64,000 nucleotides of DNA from JBEKHT01 sp049511715 (GCA_049511715.1 JBEKXU010000007.1:1-64000); one strand, 5' to 3'. Counted from the stretch's first letter, positions 24,896 to 34,133 are shown. Notes: generated by a model from the letters alone, not told the origin. Translations and numbers: made by a program.

Positions 24896-26239
24896 CTACG
24901 CGGAAGAAGACGGACTTGAGCGCTGACCGAATTTGGCCTTCAGGAGGCCGGAAAGATTGGGCTGTCCGATTTCCTTCAACTCGTAGCGCACCCGCTGCGA
25001 GGGCTTGTTGATTCGGATGAGCCGACCCAGGTCAATCGGGGTTCCGATCAGGACCAATTCGGCTGGAGAGTTATTGATCGTCTGAGACAACTCTTGCATC
25101 TGCTCCGCGCTGTATCCCATGGCCGGAAGGACAGCTCCAGTTGTCGCGTATTTTTCGTAGGTTTTCTTGATCGATCCGACGGCATAGGGGCGGGGGTCGA
25201 TGATCTCCGCCGCCCCAAACTGCTTGGCCGCAAGCCAGGCGGCGCCAAAAGACATCTCACCATGGGTAAGTGTCGGGCCATCCTCAACGGCCAGGACCTT
25301 CTTGCCGGTGATCGCCGCCGGATCCTCGACCTGCAAGGGAGAGGCCGCCTCGATGATCTGGGCGGAGGGATTCAGCCGGCGCAGGTTTTCGCGAACGGCC
25401 GCCACGGATTCCTTGGACGCAGTGTCCACCTTGTTGAGAATGAGCACATCGGCCGACCGGACATTCGCCTCCCCGGGGAAGTAGCGGCTCTCGTGGCCCG
25501 CCCGCAGAGGATCCGCAATCACGATCTTGAAATCACTGACGAAGAACGGAAGATCGTTGTTGCCCCCATCCCAGAGAATGATGTCAACTTCTTTCTCGGC
25601 CTGGCGCAGGATTCGTTCATAGTCCACCCCGGCAAAGACAACAACCCCGAGAGCCAGATGGGGCTCGTATTCCTCGCGCTCTTCGATCGTGCACTTGAAC
25701 TTGTCGAGATCGTCCAGCTGGGCGAAGCGTTGAACGGCCTGGGCAACGAGATCTCCATAGGGCATGGGATGCCGTACCGCGGCGACGCGATAGCCCAGGT
25801 CGCGCAGGATCATGGCGACTCGACGGGAAGTCTGACTCTTCCCCGCGCCCGTCCGCACGGCACAAACCGAAACCACAGGCCGCTTCGATTGGAGTTGGGT
25901 GGCCCGTGCGCCCAGGAGGAGAAAATCGGCGCCGCACGCAACCACCTGGGAGGCTCGATGCATCACGGCTTCATGGGAAATATCGCTGTAGGCGAAGACC
26001 ACCTCGTCAACCTTCAGATCGCGAATGAGCGGCTCGAGTTCGCTCTCCGGATAGATGGGGATTCCCTGCGGGTAAAGCCTGCCCGCCAGCTCCGCCGGGT
26101 AGATTCGATTCTCAATATTAGGGATCTGGGTGGCGGTGAACGCCACCACCTCGGCCTCCGGCCTGTCCCGGTAGACCAGGTTGAAGTCGTGAAAATCGCG
26201 ACCCGCCGCGCCCATGATGAGAATTCGTCTTCTCGGCAT
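24896..26239 (-). CDS. Cyclic 2,3-diphosphoglycerate synthetase-like P-loop protein
   Basis: A 447-residue cytosolic protein of the cDPGS/COG2403 type. The N-terminal part is Rossmann-like (RRILIMGAAGRDFHDFN), followed by the nucleotide-binding SVCAVRTGAGKSQTSRRVA and a GTPase-like VLILNKVDTASKESV. The family is named for methanogen cyclic 2,3-diphosphoglycerate synthetase, but many bacterial members are uncharacterised, so the reaction here is not established. It is 30 bp upstream of the methyltransferase on the same strand and may share its transcript; argS lies 59 bp upstream. Confidence 0.8.
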   Translation of the reverse strand: MPRRRILIMGAAGRDFHDFNLVYRDRPEAEVVAFTATQIPNIENRIYPAELAGRLYPQGIPIYPESELEPLIRDLKVDEVVFAYSDISHEAVMHRASQVVACGADFLLLGARATQLQSKRPVVSVCAVRTGAGKSQTSRRVAMILRDLGYRVAAVRHPMPYGDLVAQAVQRFAQLDDLDKFKCTIEEREEYEPHLALGVVVFAGVDYERILRQAEKEVDIILWDGGNNDLPFFVSDFKIVIADPLRAGHESRYFPGEANVRSADVLILNKVDTASKESVAAVRENLRRLNPSAQIIEAASPLQVEDPAAITGKKVLAVEDGPTLTHGEMSFGAAWLAAKQFGAAEIIDPRPYAVGSIKKTYEKYATTGAVLPAMGYSAEQMQELSQTINNSPAELVLIGTPIDLGRLIRINKPSQRVRYELKEIGQPNLSGLLKAKFGQRSSPSSSA

Positions 26240-26298
26240 GCCATTTCCTTTCGCAGTCGGGGAATCGGGCTAGGGGCGTTCGTCCCCTTCGAGCGGTC

Positions 26299-28104
26299 TC
26301 ACATCGCGTCCGGCGCTTCAACCCCCAGCAATCTTAGGCTGTTGGCCAGAGTCTGCCGAGCGGCTGCCACGATGGCCAGCCGCACGGCGCGTTCGCTCGG
26401 GCCGGCTTGCAGAACCGGACAGGCTTGGTAGAACTCGGTAAACGACTTCGCCAGGCTGTAGGCGTAGTTGGCCATGTGCAGAGGTTTGTATTCCAGGGCG
26501 GCCCGCTGGACTTCAACTGGGAATCGCGAGATCAGATCCACCAAGTCGATCTCCGCTGGCGCCAGCGAATAGTCCGCGATGATCGGCTCGGATGGCAGGT
26601 CCGCCTTCTCCAGGATGCTTGAGGCGCGCACGTGTGCGTACTGGATATACGGAGCCGCTTGTCCGTCAAAGCTGAGGGCCGATTCCCAGCTGAAGGTGAT
26701 TTGCTTGGTGTTGTCGACCGAAAGCATCACGTACTTCAGGGCACCCAGCCCGACTTGCCAAGCTACCTGGTCCCGCGCTTCTCCGGTCAGCTCCGGGTTC
26801 TTCTTCGCGATGATGTCCAAGACGCGGCGCTGAGCCTCCTGGGCCACATCCATGAAGTACACGACCCGACCCCGACGGGCCGACATGGTTCCTTCCGGCA
26901 AGGTGACCATTTCGTAGGCCAAATGAAAGCATTTCGAGGCCTGTTCGAACCCCCATAGTTGCAGGATCTTGAAGACTTGTTGAAAGTGCAGGCTCTGTCG
27001 GGCATCGACAACATAAACCGATCGGTCGATCTGGAATTTCTCGAATTTGATTTCCGCCAGCGCTAAGTCCTTGGTCAGATACAGGGTGGTTCCATCGCTT
27101 CGCAAAAGGACGGCGGTCCGGTAGGTTTCTTTCTTGAGGCCCAGCTTCTCGTCGATGCGGACGATGACCGGCCCTCCCTGTGGGCGCTCATCCTCGGCTA
27201 TCCCCCGTCGGATGAGCTCCTCAACGATGGCCTTGGCCGGCTCGTCCGCCTCGCTCTCGAAGAAGAACACGTCGATGGGAATCCTCAACAGCCTCAAGAT
27301 TTCCGCAAGCTCATCGAGGCTCCATTGGCGAGTGCGCCGCCACAGCTCTCGGGTCTCCGGGTCTCCCGTATCCCACTTTTGATAGAGGTCCTTGACCTCT
27401 TGATTGTATCCTTCCCGGAGAACCCGCTGCTCCTCAGTTTCCGGGTTCTGCGGTTCGAGTAGGGCGGTGGCCTCGGTGTAGATCTTGGCCAGCCATCGCC
27501 CGCGCTCCATGAGGCCGTCGGGCTCTTGGCCCTGGTAGAACTTGTGGTAGGCCCACAGGCAACGAATTACTCCCAGACCGATGTCCCCCGGATAGCTGGC
27601 CCGAACGGTACGGAAGCCGGCAAACTCGACCAGCCGGGCGAGCGATTCGCCGAGTGCCGCATTGCGGAAATGGCCAATGTGAAACGAATGGTGAGTGTTG
27701 GGCTGCGCAAACTCGACCATCACCCGCTCGGCTCTTGGTTCTCCTCTTCCAAACTCCGCGGCCTGCTGCAACACAACCTGGAGAACATGGCTGACATAGC
27801 GCCGGGTGTCGAAATACAAGTTCACATACCCGCGCGAGGCCTCCACGCGCTCGAAGTCCTGGGAAAGGTTCAGCCCTTCGGCGATTGCCTTGGCCAGCCG
27901 TTGGGCCTCCTCCGGCACCGGCAGCGAGGAGCGTCCCGATCGCACGAGCGCGGCTGCAGCCTTGAGGCAGACCGAGGTCGCGACCCCCCATTGGTGAGAG
28001 AGAGGAATCGGTGTCCATTCGACTGCCAGGTCCGCCGGGCCACCTTTTCGTTCAATGCCGGCGCGAATCTGGGATCCAACCCCTTCCAGTTCGGGTTCGT
28101 ACAT
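26299..28104 (-). CDS. argS: Arginyl-tRNA synthetase
   Basis: A 601-residue class I synthetase charging tRNA-Arg. HIGH motif at 142-145 (FHIGHFRNAALGESLARL); the KMSKS loop is the ArgS-type variant GTMSARRGRVV, where the second Lys is lost as in many ArgS enzymes. The N-terminal Add-1 domain and the C-terminal DALR anticodon domain (ALEYKPLHMANYAYSLAKSFTEFYQACPVL) are complete. The ATG at 28104 gives a family-like N terminus. Confidence 0.95.
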   Translation of the reverse strand: MYEPELEGVGSQIRAGIERKGGPADLAVEWTPIPLSHQWGVATSVCLKAAAALVRSGRSSLPVPEEAQRLAKAIAEGLNLSQDFERVEASRGYVNLYFDTRRYVSHVLQVVLQQAAEFGRGEPRAERVMVEFAQPNTHHSFHIGHFRNAALGESLARLVEFAGFRTVRASYPGDIGLGVIRCLWAYHKFYQGQEPDGLMERGRWLAKIYTEATALLEPQNPETEEQRVLREGYNQEVKDLYQKWDTGDPETRELWRRTRQWSLDELAEILRLLRIPIDVFFFESEADEPAKAIVEELIRRGIAEDERPQGGPVIVRIDEKLGLKKETYRTAVLLRSDGTTLYLTKDLALAEIKFEKFQIDRSVYVVDARQSLHFQQVFKILQLWGFEQASKCFHLAYEMVTLPEGTMSARRGRVVYFMDVAQEAQRRVLDIIAKKNPELTGEARDQVAWQVGLGALKYVMLSVDNTKQITFSWESALSFDGQAAPYIQYAHVRASSILEKADLPSEPIIADYSLAPAEIDLVDLISRFPVEVQRAALEYKPLHMANYAYSLAKSFTEFYQACPVLQAGPSERAVRLAIVAAARQTLANSLRLLGVEAPDAM

Positions 28105-28193
28105 AAGGACGAATCACTCCCTGCGGCTCCCGAAGCCCGCCCTTCTTCTGCCGTGGATTCCCCCGGTGCAGCCGAGGAAAGAACGCCGCGGCG

Positions 28194-28199
28194 ATTATA
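28194..28199 (-). promoter_or_regulatory. -10 element upstream of argS
   Basis: Minus-strand TATAAT (complement of ATTATA), about 90 bp before the argS ATG. The -35 region is poor. Confidence 0.4.
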
Positions 28200-28231
28200 T
28201 ACGAAGGTGGGGGACCAACTCGCAGGGCCGA

Positions 28232-28267
28232 GCAAAGCAAAGCAAAGGCCCCCGCCAAGGGGGGCCC
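28232..28267 (-). terminator. Terminator after rpsT
   Basis: On the minus strand GGCCCCC, short loop region, GGGGGCC, then TTTGCTTTGCTTTG; the interrupted T tract follows the stem directly. It separates rpsT from the argS promoter. Confidence 0.6.
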
Positions 28268-28308
28268 CTCGTCTCTCTTTGTTCCCCTGCTGCGCGGACT
28301 CCCCCATT

Positions 28309-28593
28309 CTAGGGGGTCCCTTTTTTTGTCTCCGCGGACTTGCTGTAGAGTTTCATCAGCCGGCTCTTTCTTCGGGCGGCGTTGTTCTTGTGGATGCGCC
28401 CCCTCTCCGCGGCGCGGTCGAGCTGACGAATGGCTTCCTTGACCGCGCCGGCTGATTCCTCCTTGGACCCCTTGCGGACGGCCAAGCGAGCCTTGCGAAC
28501 CGCGGAACGGGACCGATTCACAGCGAGTCGGTTGCGATCCCGTTTGCGTCCATTGCTGCGAATGCGCTTGAGCGCAGAATCAGTCTTTGCCAA
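28309..28593 (-). CDS. rpsT: 30S ribosomal protein S20
   Basis: A 94-residue, Lys/Arg-rich all-helical ribosomal protein. It has the family-typical N terminus (AKTDSALKRIRSNGRKRDRN) and C terminus (GRIHKNNAARRKSRLMKLYS). Translation starts at TTG (28593-28591) with GGAGG six bases upstream. A UUG start is also used by E. coli rpsT, where it is part of autogenous control, so the rare start may be functional here too. Confidence 0.95.
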   Translation of the reverse strand: MAKTDSALKRIRSNGRKRDRNRLAVNRSRSAVRKARLAVRKGSKEESAGAVKEAIRQLDRAAERGRIHKNNAARRKSRLMKLYSKSAETKKGTP

Positions 28594-28640
28594 ACGAATC
28601 CTCCGGTCTATGCCAGCCTGCGTCGAATGAGTAGAAAGTG

Positions 28641-28669
28641 ATTTTATCGTATTGCCTTAACGCTGTCCA
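28641..28669 (-). promoter_or_regulatory. rpsT promoter
   Basis: Minus-strand TGGACA (complement of 28664-28669; 5/6 of consensus), 17-bp spacer, TAAAAT (complement of 28641-28646; 5/6). Leader of about 40 nt to the TTG start. Confidence 0.65.
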
Positions 28670-28684
28670 GCCCCGCGAACGAGG

Positions 28685-29797
28685 TCACCCCCGCCAGAAG
28701 AACGACTCGACCCGTCGTTGCGCTTGGAGCAGCCACGACCGCATTCTGGCCAGAATGCGGAGGAGGAAGAAGCCAGATCGCCACCATGCGGCCTGACGAC
28801 CCTGCCCGGCGATGACCCACTCAATCATGGCAGACCCCCAGGTGAGGCCCGCACCGAATCCCACCAGCACGATCCGATTGCCCGGCTTGATCTTCCCGGC
28901 TTCCACAGCTTCGCAGACAGCAATCGGAATGGAGGCGGTCGACGTGTTTCCATATCGGTCCACGTTCACGACGAATCGCTCCAAGGGCAGGCCTAGGCTC
29001 TTGGCGGCCATTTCGATAATCCGCAGGTTGGCCTGGTGGGGGACAATCCGGTCAATGTCTCGAAGGCGAATCCCAGCTTTCCGAGTGACTTCTCTTGTGG
29101 CGGAGACCATGACCCGCGTCGCGAATCGATAGACTTCCGGGCCGTTCATCGACACGTAGTGGAGCCCTTTTTCAACCGTCTCTTTGCTCGTCGGAAAACG
29201 GCTTCCGCCAGCGGGAAGGGAGAGAAGATCGCCTCCCGATCCATCCGAGTGCATGGTGTGAGCCAGCAGGCCCCCTTCTTGTGCACTGGCCTGCAATACG
29301 AAGGCGCCGGCCCCATCCCCGAAAAGGACGCAAGTGGCCCGGTCCTGCCAGTTCACAATCCGGGAAAGGGTTTCGGCTCCAATCACCAGGGCGCGCTCGT
29401 AACCTCCGGTGGCGATCATCTGGGTCGCTACGGCCAAGGCATAGATGAAGCCCGTGCAGGCGGCGGAGAGATCGAAAGCGCCCGCGTGCGTTGCACCCAG
29501 TCGATCTTGGACCAGGCAGGCCGTAGCTGGAAAAATGTGCTCAGGCGAGGAGGTGGCGACGATGATCAGGTCGATTTGAAGGGGAGTCAGGCCTGCCAGT
29601 AGCAGAGCCTGACGGGCGGCATCGGTTGCCAAACTGGCGGTCGTTTGGTCCGGTTCTGCGATATGGCGCTCCCGAATGCCCGTCCGCGAAAGGATCCAAT
29701 CCTCGGAGGTGTCCACCATTTGAGCTAGATCGCCGTTGGTGAGCACTCGGCGGGGGACGCTCATGCCCCAGCCGACAATGTGCGCATACCGGGTCAT
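28685..29797 (-). CDS. fabH: 3-oxoacyl-ACP synthase III
   Basis: A 370-residue condensing enzyme that starts fatty-acid synthesis from acyl-CoA and malonyl-ACP. The catalytic triad is C114 (LSAACTGFIYA), His in IVPHQANLRI and Asn in RYGNTSTAS. The usual FabH ends near VGFGAGLTWGSAMIEW; here a further 40-residue tail follows, rich in Arg, Trp, Phe and Leu, with the look of an amphipathic cationic helix. The start overlaps the fabF stop (ATGA, 29794-29797), implying coupled translation. Confidence 0.95.
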   Translation of the reverse strand: MTRYAHIVGWGMSVPRRVLTNGDLAQMVDTSEDWILSRTGIRERHIAEPDQTTASLATDAARQALLLAGLTPLQIDLIIVATSSPEHIFPATACLVQDRLGATHAGAFDLSAACTGFIYALAVATQMIATGGYERALVIGAETLSRIVNWQDRATCVLFGDGAGAFVLQASAQEGGLLAHTMHSDGSGGDLLSLPAGGSRFPTSKETVEKGLHYVSMNGPEVYRFATRVMVSATREVTRKAGIRLRDIDRIVPHQANLRIIEMAAKSLGLPLERFVVNVDRYGNTSTASIPIAVCEAVEAGKIKPGNRIVLVGFGAGLTWGSAMIEWVIAGQGRQAAWWRSGFFLLRILARMRSWLLQAQRRVESFFWRG

Positions 29798-31053
29798 TCC
29801 CTGGCCTCCTCCTCTCTGGGGGGCGGGCCGAAGACCAGGCAGGCGTTATGTCCGCCAAATCCAAAGGAGTTGGACATGACGTACCGGACTGTCTTCCGGC
29901 GAGAACGATTGGGCACGTAGTCCAAATCGCAATCCGGATCGGGGGTTTCATAGTTAATCGTCGGCGGCAGAATTCCTTCGCGAATGGCCAGGACCGAAAA
30001 GATCGCTTCCACTCCGCCGGCAGCTCCCAACAGGTGCCCGGTCATCGACTTGGTCGAGGAGACAGGAATGCCATGGGCCCGTTCCTCAAAAACCTGCTTG
30101 AGGGCGGCTGTTTCGCTGCGGTCGTTGAGCACAGTGCTTGTTCCGTGAGCATTGACATAGTCGATGTCCCCCGGGGCGAGCCCGGCGTCCTTCAGGGCGA
30201 GGCGCAGGCACTCGGCCGCCCCGGCGCCGTCCTCGCGAGGGGCGGAAATGTGATAGGCATCATTGTTAATCCCGTACCCTTTCAACTCGGCCAGGATCCT
30301 GGCTCCACGCCGGGAAGCGTGAGCGAGCGACTCCAGGACCAGGATCCCTGCTCCCTCGCCTGTCACAAATCCGTCCCGGTGAAGGTCAAAAGGTCGGGAG
30401 GCCTTTTCCGGGGCATCGTTCCTTCGGGATAGAGCGCCCATCGTCAAGAAACCCGCCATCGCCAGTTTGACGATCCCCGCCTCGGCCCCTCCTGCGATCA
30501 TCACGTCAGCGGCCCCTCGCCGGATTACCTCAGCGGCTTCGCCCACCGCGTGCGATCCGGTGGCACACGCTGAAGCCACCGCCAGATTCGGTCCTCTCAT
30601 GCCGAAGTGGATGGCGATTTGAGCTCCGGCACTGTCGGGCAACATCAGAGGAACCAGAAAAGCGCTGACCCGGCGGGGTCCCAGCTTGGCCAGGGTCTCA
30701 GCTCCTTCGAGCAGCGTGGCGATCCCCCCGATGCCCGTCCCGACCAGCACTCCCATCCGGGCCCGGTCGCCGTCCTCGACGCGCAACCCAGCCGACTCTA
30801 CCGCCTGCTCCGCCGCGGCCAGGGCGAACTGGCTGTAGCGATCCAGGCGCCGGGCCTCCTTGCGTCCGAAATGAGCAACGGGGTCGAACCCCTTGACCTC
30901 CGCCGCGAAGCGGCTCTCTAGCTCGCTGGCATCAAAGAGCGTGATCGGGCCGACCCCCGATTGGCCCTGAATGGCATTGGCCCAGGTGGATGGCACATCG
31001 TTGCCGAGCGGGGTAAGGCATCCCAACCCCGTAATTACGACGCGGGGGCGCAT
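29794..31053 (-). CDS. fabF: 3-oxoacyl-ACP synthase II
   Basis: A 419-residue elongating condensing enzyme. The active-site Cys is in VASACATGSHAVGEA, the two histidines in VNAHGTSTVLND and TKSMTGHLLGAAGG. N-terminal RVVITGLGCLTPLGND is canonical. Upstream partner of fabH in a two-gene operon; acpP, fabD and fabG are not in the window. Confidence 0.95.
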   Translation of the reverse strand: MRPRVVITGLGCLTPLGNDVPSTWANAIQGQSGVGPITLFDASELESRFAAEVKGFDPVAHFGRKEARRLDRYSQFALAAAEQAVESAGLRVEDGDRARMGVLVGTGIGGIATLLEGAETLAKLGPRRVSAFLVPLMLPDSAGAQIAIHFGMRGPNLAVASACATGSHAVGEAAEVIRRGAADVMIAGGAEAGIVKLAMAGFLTMGALSRRNDAPEKASRPFDLHRDGFVTGEGAGILVLESLAHASRRGARILAELKGYGINNDAYHISAPREDGAGAAECLRLALKDAGLAPGDIDYVNAHGTSTVLNDRSETAALKQVFEERAHGIPVSSTKSMTGHLLGAAGGVEAIFSVLAIREGILPPTINYETPDPDCDLDYVPNRSRRKTVRYVMSNSFGFGGHNACLVFGPPPREEEARE

Positions 31054-31449
31054 TGGGCCTCCAGCCTCCTCATCCCCTCGAGGGAAAGCGGAGGGGAGAA
31101 AATCGCCATGGATTCACTACGGGCCTGTTGGCAGAACATGTTGGATGACCTGGACGCAATTTGTAAAGTATAACACCCAGGTGGACGCCTCGGTGCAGGT
31201 TTCCGGGGGCCCGCCCCGGGCGCCCAGGGGCCAGCGCCAGAAGAAGAATGGCGAGGGCGGAGTACACTTGAATAAAGGAATTCATACCCAGATCCGAGTT
31301 TGGGAGGCCATGGGAGCTGGTCCCTCAGGATGCAAAGCCATCTCCTCAGGCTTCTAACCGCATCTCCGCCCGAGGCCGACGTCGGCCAATCCGTTTGTCG
31401 CAAAGCATCGGTCCGTTCAATCATGTGTCCTTGGGTAACTTGCTAAGGT
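31054..31449. other. Divergent gap between fabF and tlyA
   Basis: About 400 bp. It holds the candidate fabF promoter at 31167-31175 and the tlyA ribosome-binding region; otherwise I see nothing. Short open frames antisense here lack family features. Confidence 0.5.
31167..31175 (-). promoter_or_regulatory. Extended -10 promoter of fabFH
   Basis: Minus-strand TGTTATACT (TGn plus TATACT). The -35 is not recognisable. The start would lie about 105 nt ahead of fabF. Confidence 0.4.
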
Positions 31450-32229
31450 ATGGCTAAGAAGGTTCGCTTGGATCTTCTCGTCGCCGAGCGCCAATTGGCC
31501 GGCTCGCGTGCCCAGGCACAGTTGCTGATCCGCGAGGGGCGCGTGCGGCTCAATGGGCAGGCCTGTGACCAGCCCGGAAAGTTGGCGGACCCTTTGAGTC
31601 GCGTGGAGCTTACCGCAAAGCTCCGCTATGTCTCCCGGGGAGGGGAGAAACTCGAGGCCGCACTGCAAACGTTCCCGATCCGGGTGGGGGAGCAGGTCTG
31701 CGCCGATGTCGGCGCCTCCACCGGCGGGTTTACCGACTGCCTCCTTCAGCATGGCGCCAGCCGAGTGTACGCGATCGACGTGGGTCGTGGAATCCTTGAA
31801 TGGAAACTCCGAAACGATTCGCGGGTTGTGGTTCTGGAGGGGGTCAATGCCCGCTACCTGAAATCTCTTCCCGAGCCGATCGGGCTGGCTACCGCGGACG
31901 CCTCGTTTATCTCGCTGCGGCTCATCCTGCCCGCAATGATCACTTGGCTCGGCGCCCAGGGGGAGATTGTAACGTTGGTTAAGCCCCAGTTTGAGGCCGG
32001 CCGCAAGGAGGTGGGACGAGGAGGGGTTGTCCGGGATCCCCTTGTTCATCGGCGCGTTATTGGGGAAGTCGCGCGTGCGGCCGAGGCCCTCGGTTTGTTT
32101 GTCCATGGTCTGCTTCTTTCCCCTCTGGTCGGCCCGGCCGGCAACCGTGAGTTTCTGCTCTGGCTCAGGCGTGACCGCAGCGACCTTCGGCTGGAGACGC
32201 TGCTGGATCAGGTCGTCCTTGCACGCTGA
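31450..32229 (+). CDS. tlyA: TlyA-family rRNA 2'-O-methyltransferase
   Basis: A 259-residue protein with an N-terminal S4 RNA-binding domain (KKVRLDLLVAERQLAGSRAQ; EGRVRLNGQ) and a C-terminal FtsJ-like domain with the SAM motif CADVGASTGGFTDCLLQHGA. Known TlyA methylates 23S rRNA (and in some species 16S rRNA) cytidines and confers capreomycin sensitivity; historic annotation as hemolysin is misleading. The ATG follows CTAAGG. Confidence 0.92.
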   Translation: MAKKVRLDLLVAERQLAGSRAQAQLLIREGRVRLNGQACDQPGKLADPLSRVELTAKLRYVSRGGEKLEAALQTFPIRVGEQVCADVGASTGGFTDCLLQHGASRVYAIDVGRGILEWKLRNDSRVVVLEGVNARYLKSLPEPIGLATADASFISLRLILPAMITWLGAQGEIVTLVKPQFEAGRKEVGRGGVVRDPLVHRRVIGEVARAAEALGLFVHGLLLSPLVGPAGNREFLLWLRRDRSDLRLETLLDQVVLAR

Positions 32230-32256
32230 TCCCGCTTTGTCGGGCTACGAATAAGG

Positions 32257-32300
32257 TATACTTGCGTGATTGCATGCCCTCCCGCCCGGTGCGGGAGGGT
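32257..32300 (+). promoter_or_regulatory. lepA -10 element and leader hairpin
   Basis: TATACT at 32257-32262 is a candidate -10 without a good -35. The short leader then contains a perfect 9-bp stem, CCCTCCCGC (32277-32285) with GCGGGAGGG (32291-32299), loop CCGGT, ending 19 bases before the lepA ATG. Confidence 0.4.
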
Positions 32301-32318
32301 CGCGTGCTGGCCCCGGGA

Positions 32319-34133
32319 ATGGACACCTCGCATATCCGAAATTTCTGCATTATTGCTCATGTCGACCACGGCAAGTCCACCCTCGCCGATCGGCTACTCC
32401 AACGAACGGGGACGATACCGGAACGAGAGATGACGGACCAGGTGCTGGACAGCATGGATCTCGAGCGGGAGCGCGGAGTGACGATTAAGGCTTCCGCCGT
32501 CCGCATGAACTACGGCGCTCGAGACGGCCAGACCTATGAGCTCAATCTGATTGATACCCCTGGCCATGTCGACTTCGCCTACGAAGTCAGCCGGGCCCTG
32601 GCGGCCTGTGAGGGTGCGGTCCTGGTCGTGGACGCTTCTCAAGGGATCGAAGCCCAGACTTTGGCCAACCTGTACTTTGCCCTGGACGCCGACCTGGAGA
32701 TCATCCCGGTCGTGAACAAGATTGACCTGCCCTCGGCGCGTACTCAGGAAGTGAGCGAGGAGGTTGCCGCCTTGCTTGGGGTCGCTGAGGATTCGGTGAT
32801 TCGGATCTCAGCCAAGCTTGGCCAGAACATCGAAAAGGTTCTGGAACAGGTCGTCGCCCAAGTGCCGCCACCCTCGGGGGCGACCGAGAGCCCCCTGCGG
32901 GCGCTGATCTTTGACTCGCATTACGACTCGTACAAGGGGGTCGTTGCCTATTTGCGCATCCGTGAGGGTCTTCTCGAGATCGGACAGCCTTGCCAGGCCA
33001 TGGCCACGGGAGCACGGTTTGATCCCATTGAGGTCGGCTACTTTGGCCCGGAAATGCGCCCGAGCGCGGCTCTGGCCGCGGGGGAGGTGGGTTACGTGGC
33101 GACGGGCCTCAAAACGGTCCGCGAGTGCCGGGTGGGCGACACGCTGACCTCTGTCTCTCGGCCTGCCGGAGAACGGTTGCCCGGCTATCGCCAGCTCAAG
33201 CCCATGGTTTTCGCCGGGATCTACCCTGTGGAGGGGGAAGACTACGCCGCCCTGAAAGATGCTCTGGACAAACTTCAGCTCAATGATGCTTCGCTCGTTT
33301 TCGAGCCGGAAACCTCCCAAGCGCTCAATTATGGGTTTCGTTGCGGATTCCTCGGCCTTTTTCACATGGAGATCATCCAGGAACGGTTGGAGCGCGAATA
33401 CGGCCTGGAGGTAATCGCCACGGCGCCCTCCGTCCAGTATGAGGTCCTGCGGCGGGACGGGGCAATCCAGCATGTTTCTTCCCCCGTGGACTTGCCTGAG
33501 GAAGCGGAGATCGAGGAGATTCGCGAGCCCTGGATGCAAATGCAGATCTTCACGCCTGAGGCCTACTATGGCACCGTAATGGATCTGGCGAACCGGCATC
33601 GAGCTGTCTTTCGCACTCAGGACTACCCCTCTCCGGGGCGCATTCAAATGACCTTTGAGATTCCCCTGGCCGAGTTGATTGTCGACTTCTACGACCAGCT
33701 CAAATCGCGGACGCGCGGCTACGCCTCTCTCGACTACCATTTCCTCGAATACCGCTCGGAAGAATTGGTTCGCCTGGACGTAATGATCAATGAGGAGGTC
33801 GTGGATGCCCTGGCCTCCATCATTCACCGGGAGGAAGCGTATCAGCGAGGCCAGGCCCTGGTCTCCAAGCTGAAGGAACTGATCCCACGGCAGTTGTACG
33901 CCGTTCCGATTCAAGCGGCCGCGGGGGGAAAAGTGATCTCGCGCGCGAATGTCAAGGCTCTGCGCAAGGATGTCTTGGCAAAATGCTATGGGGGTGACAT
34001 CACGCGCAAGAAGAAGTTGCTGGAGAAACAGAAGCGCGGCAAGCGTCGCATGAAGAAGGTGGGGCGGGTGGAAATCCCGCAAGAAGCCTTCATGGCAGTC
34101 CTTCGGATTCAAAACGAGCAGTCGCAGCAGTGA
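32319..34133 (+). CDS. lepA: Elongation factor 4 (LepA) GTPase
   Basis: A 604-residue translational GTPase. G1 is AHVDHGKST, G3 DTPGHVDF, G4 NKID; domains II-IV and the LepA-specific C-terminal region (VISRANVKALRKDVLAKCYGGDITRKKKLLEKQK) are complete. The frame is open to 32262, but ATG 32319 gives the conserved N terminus DTSHIRNFCIIAHVDHGK. The stop overlaps the next start. Confidence 0.96.
   Translation: MDTSHIRNFCIIAHVDHGKSTLADRLLQRTGTIPEREMTDQVLDSMDLERERGVTIKASAVRMNYGARDGQTYELNLIDTPGHVDFAYEVSRALAACEGAVLVVDASQGIEAQTLANLYFALDADLEIIPVVNKIDLPSARTQEVSEEVAALLGVAEDSVIRISAKLGQNIEKVLEQVVAQVPPPSGATESPLRALIFDSHYDSYKGVVAYLRIREGLLEIGQPCQAMATGARFDPIEVGYFGPEMRPSAALAAGEVGYVATGLKTVRECRVGDTLTSVSRPAGERLPGYRQLKPMVFAGIYPVEGEDYAALKDALDKLQLNDASLVFEPETSQALNYGFRCGFLGLFHMEIIQERLEREYGLEVIATAPSVQYEVLRRDGAIQHVSSPVDLPEEAEIEEIREPWMQMQIFTPEAYYGTVMDLANRHRAVFRTQDYPSPGRIQMTFEIPLAELIVDFYDQLKSRTRGYASLDYHFLEYRSEELVRLDVMINEEVVDALASIIHREEAYQRGQALVSKLKELIPRQLYAVPIQAAAGGKVISRANVKALRKDVLAKCYGGDITRKKKLLEKQKRGKRRMKKVGRVEIPQEAFMAVLRIQNEQSQQ

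Noticed and set aside
32234..32262. A full -35/-10 promoter for lepA
   Set aside because: No acceptable -35 at 16-18 bp from TATACT; only the -10 was kept, at low confidence.
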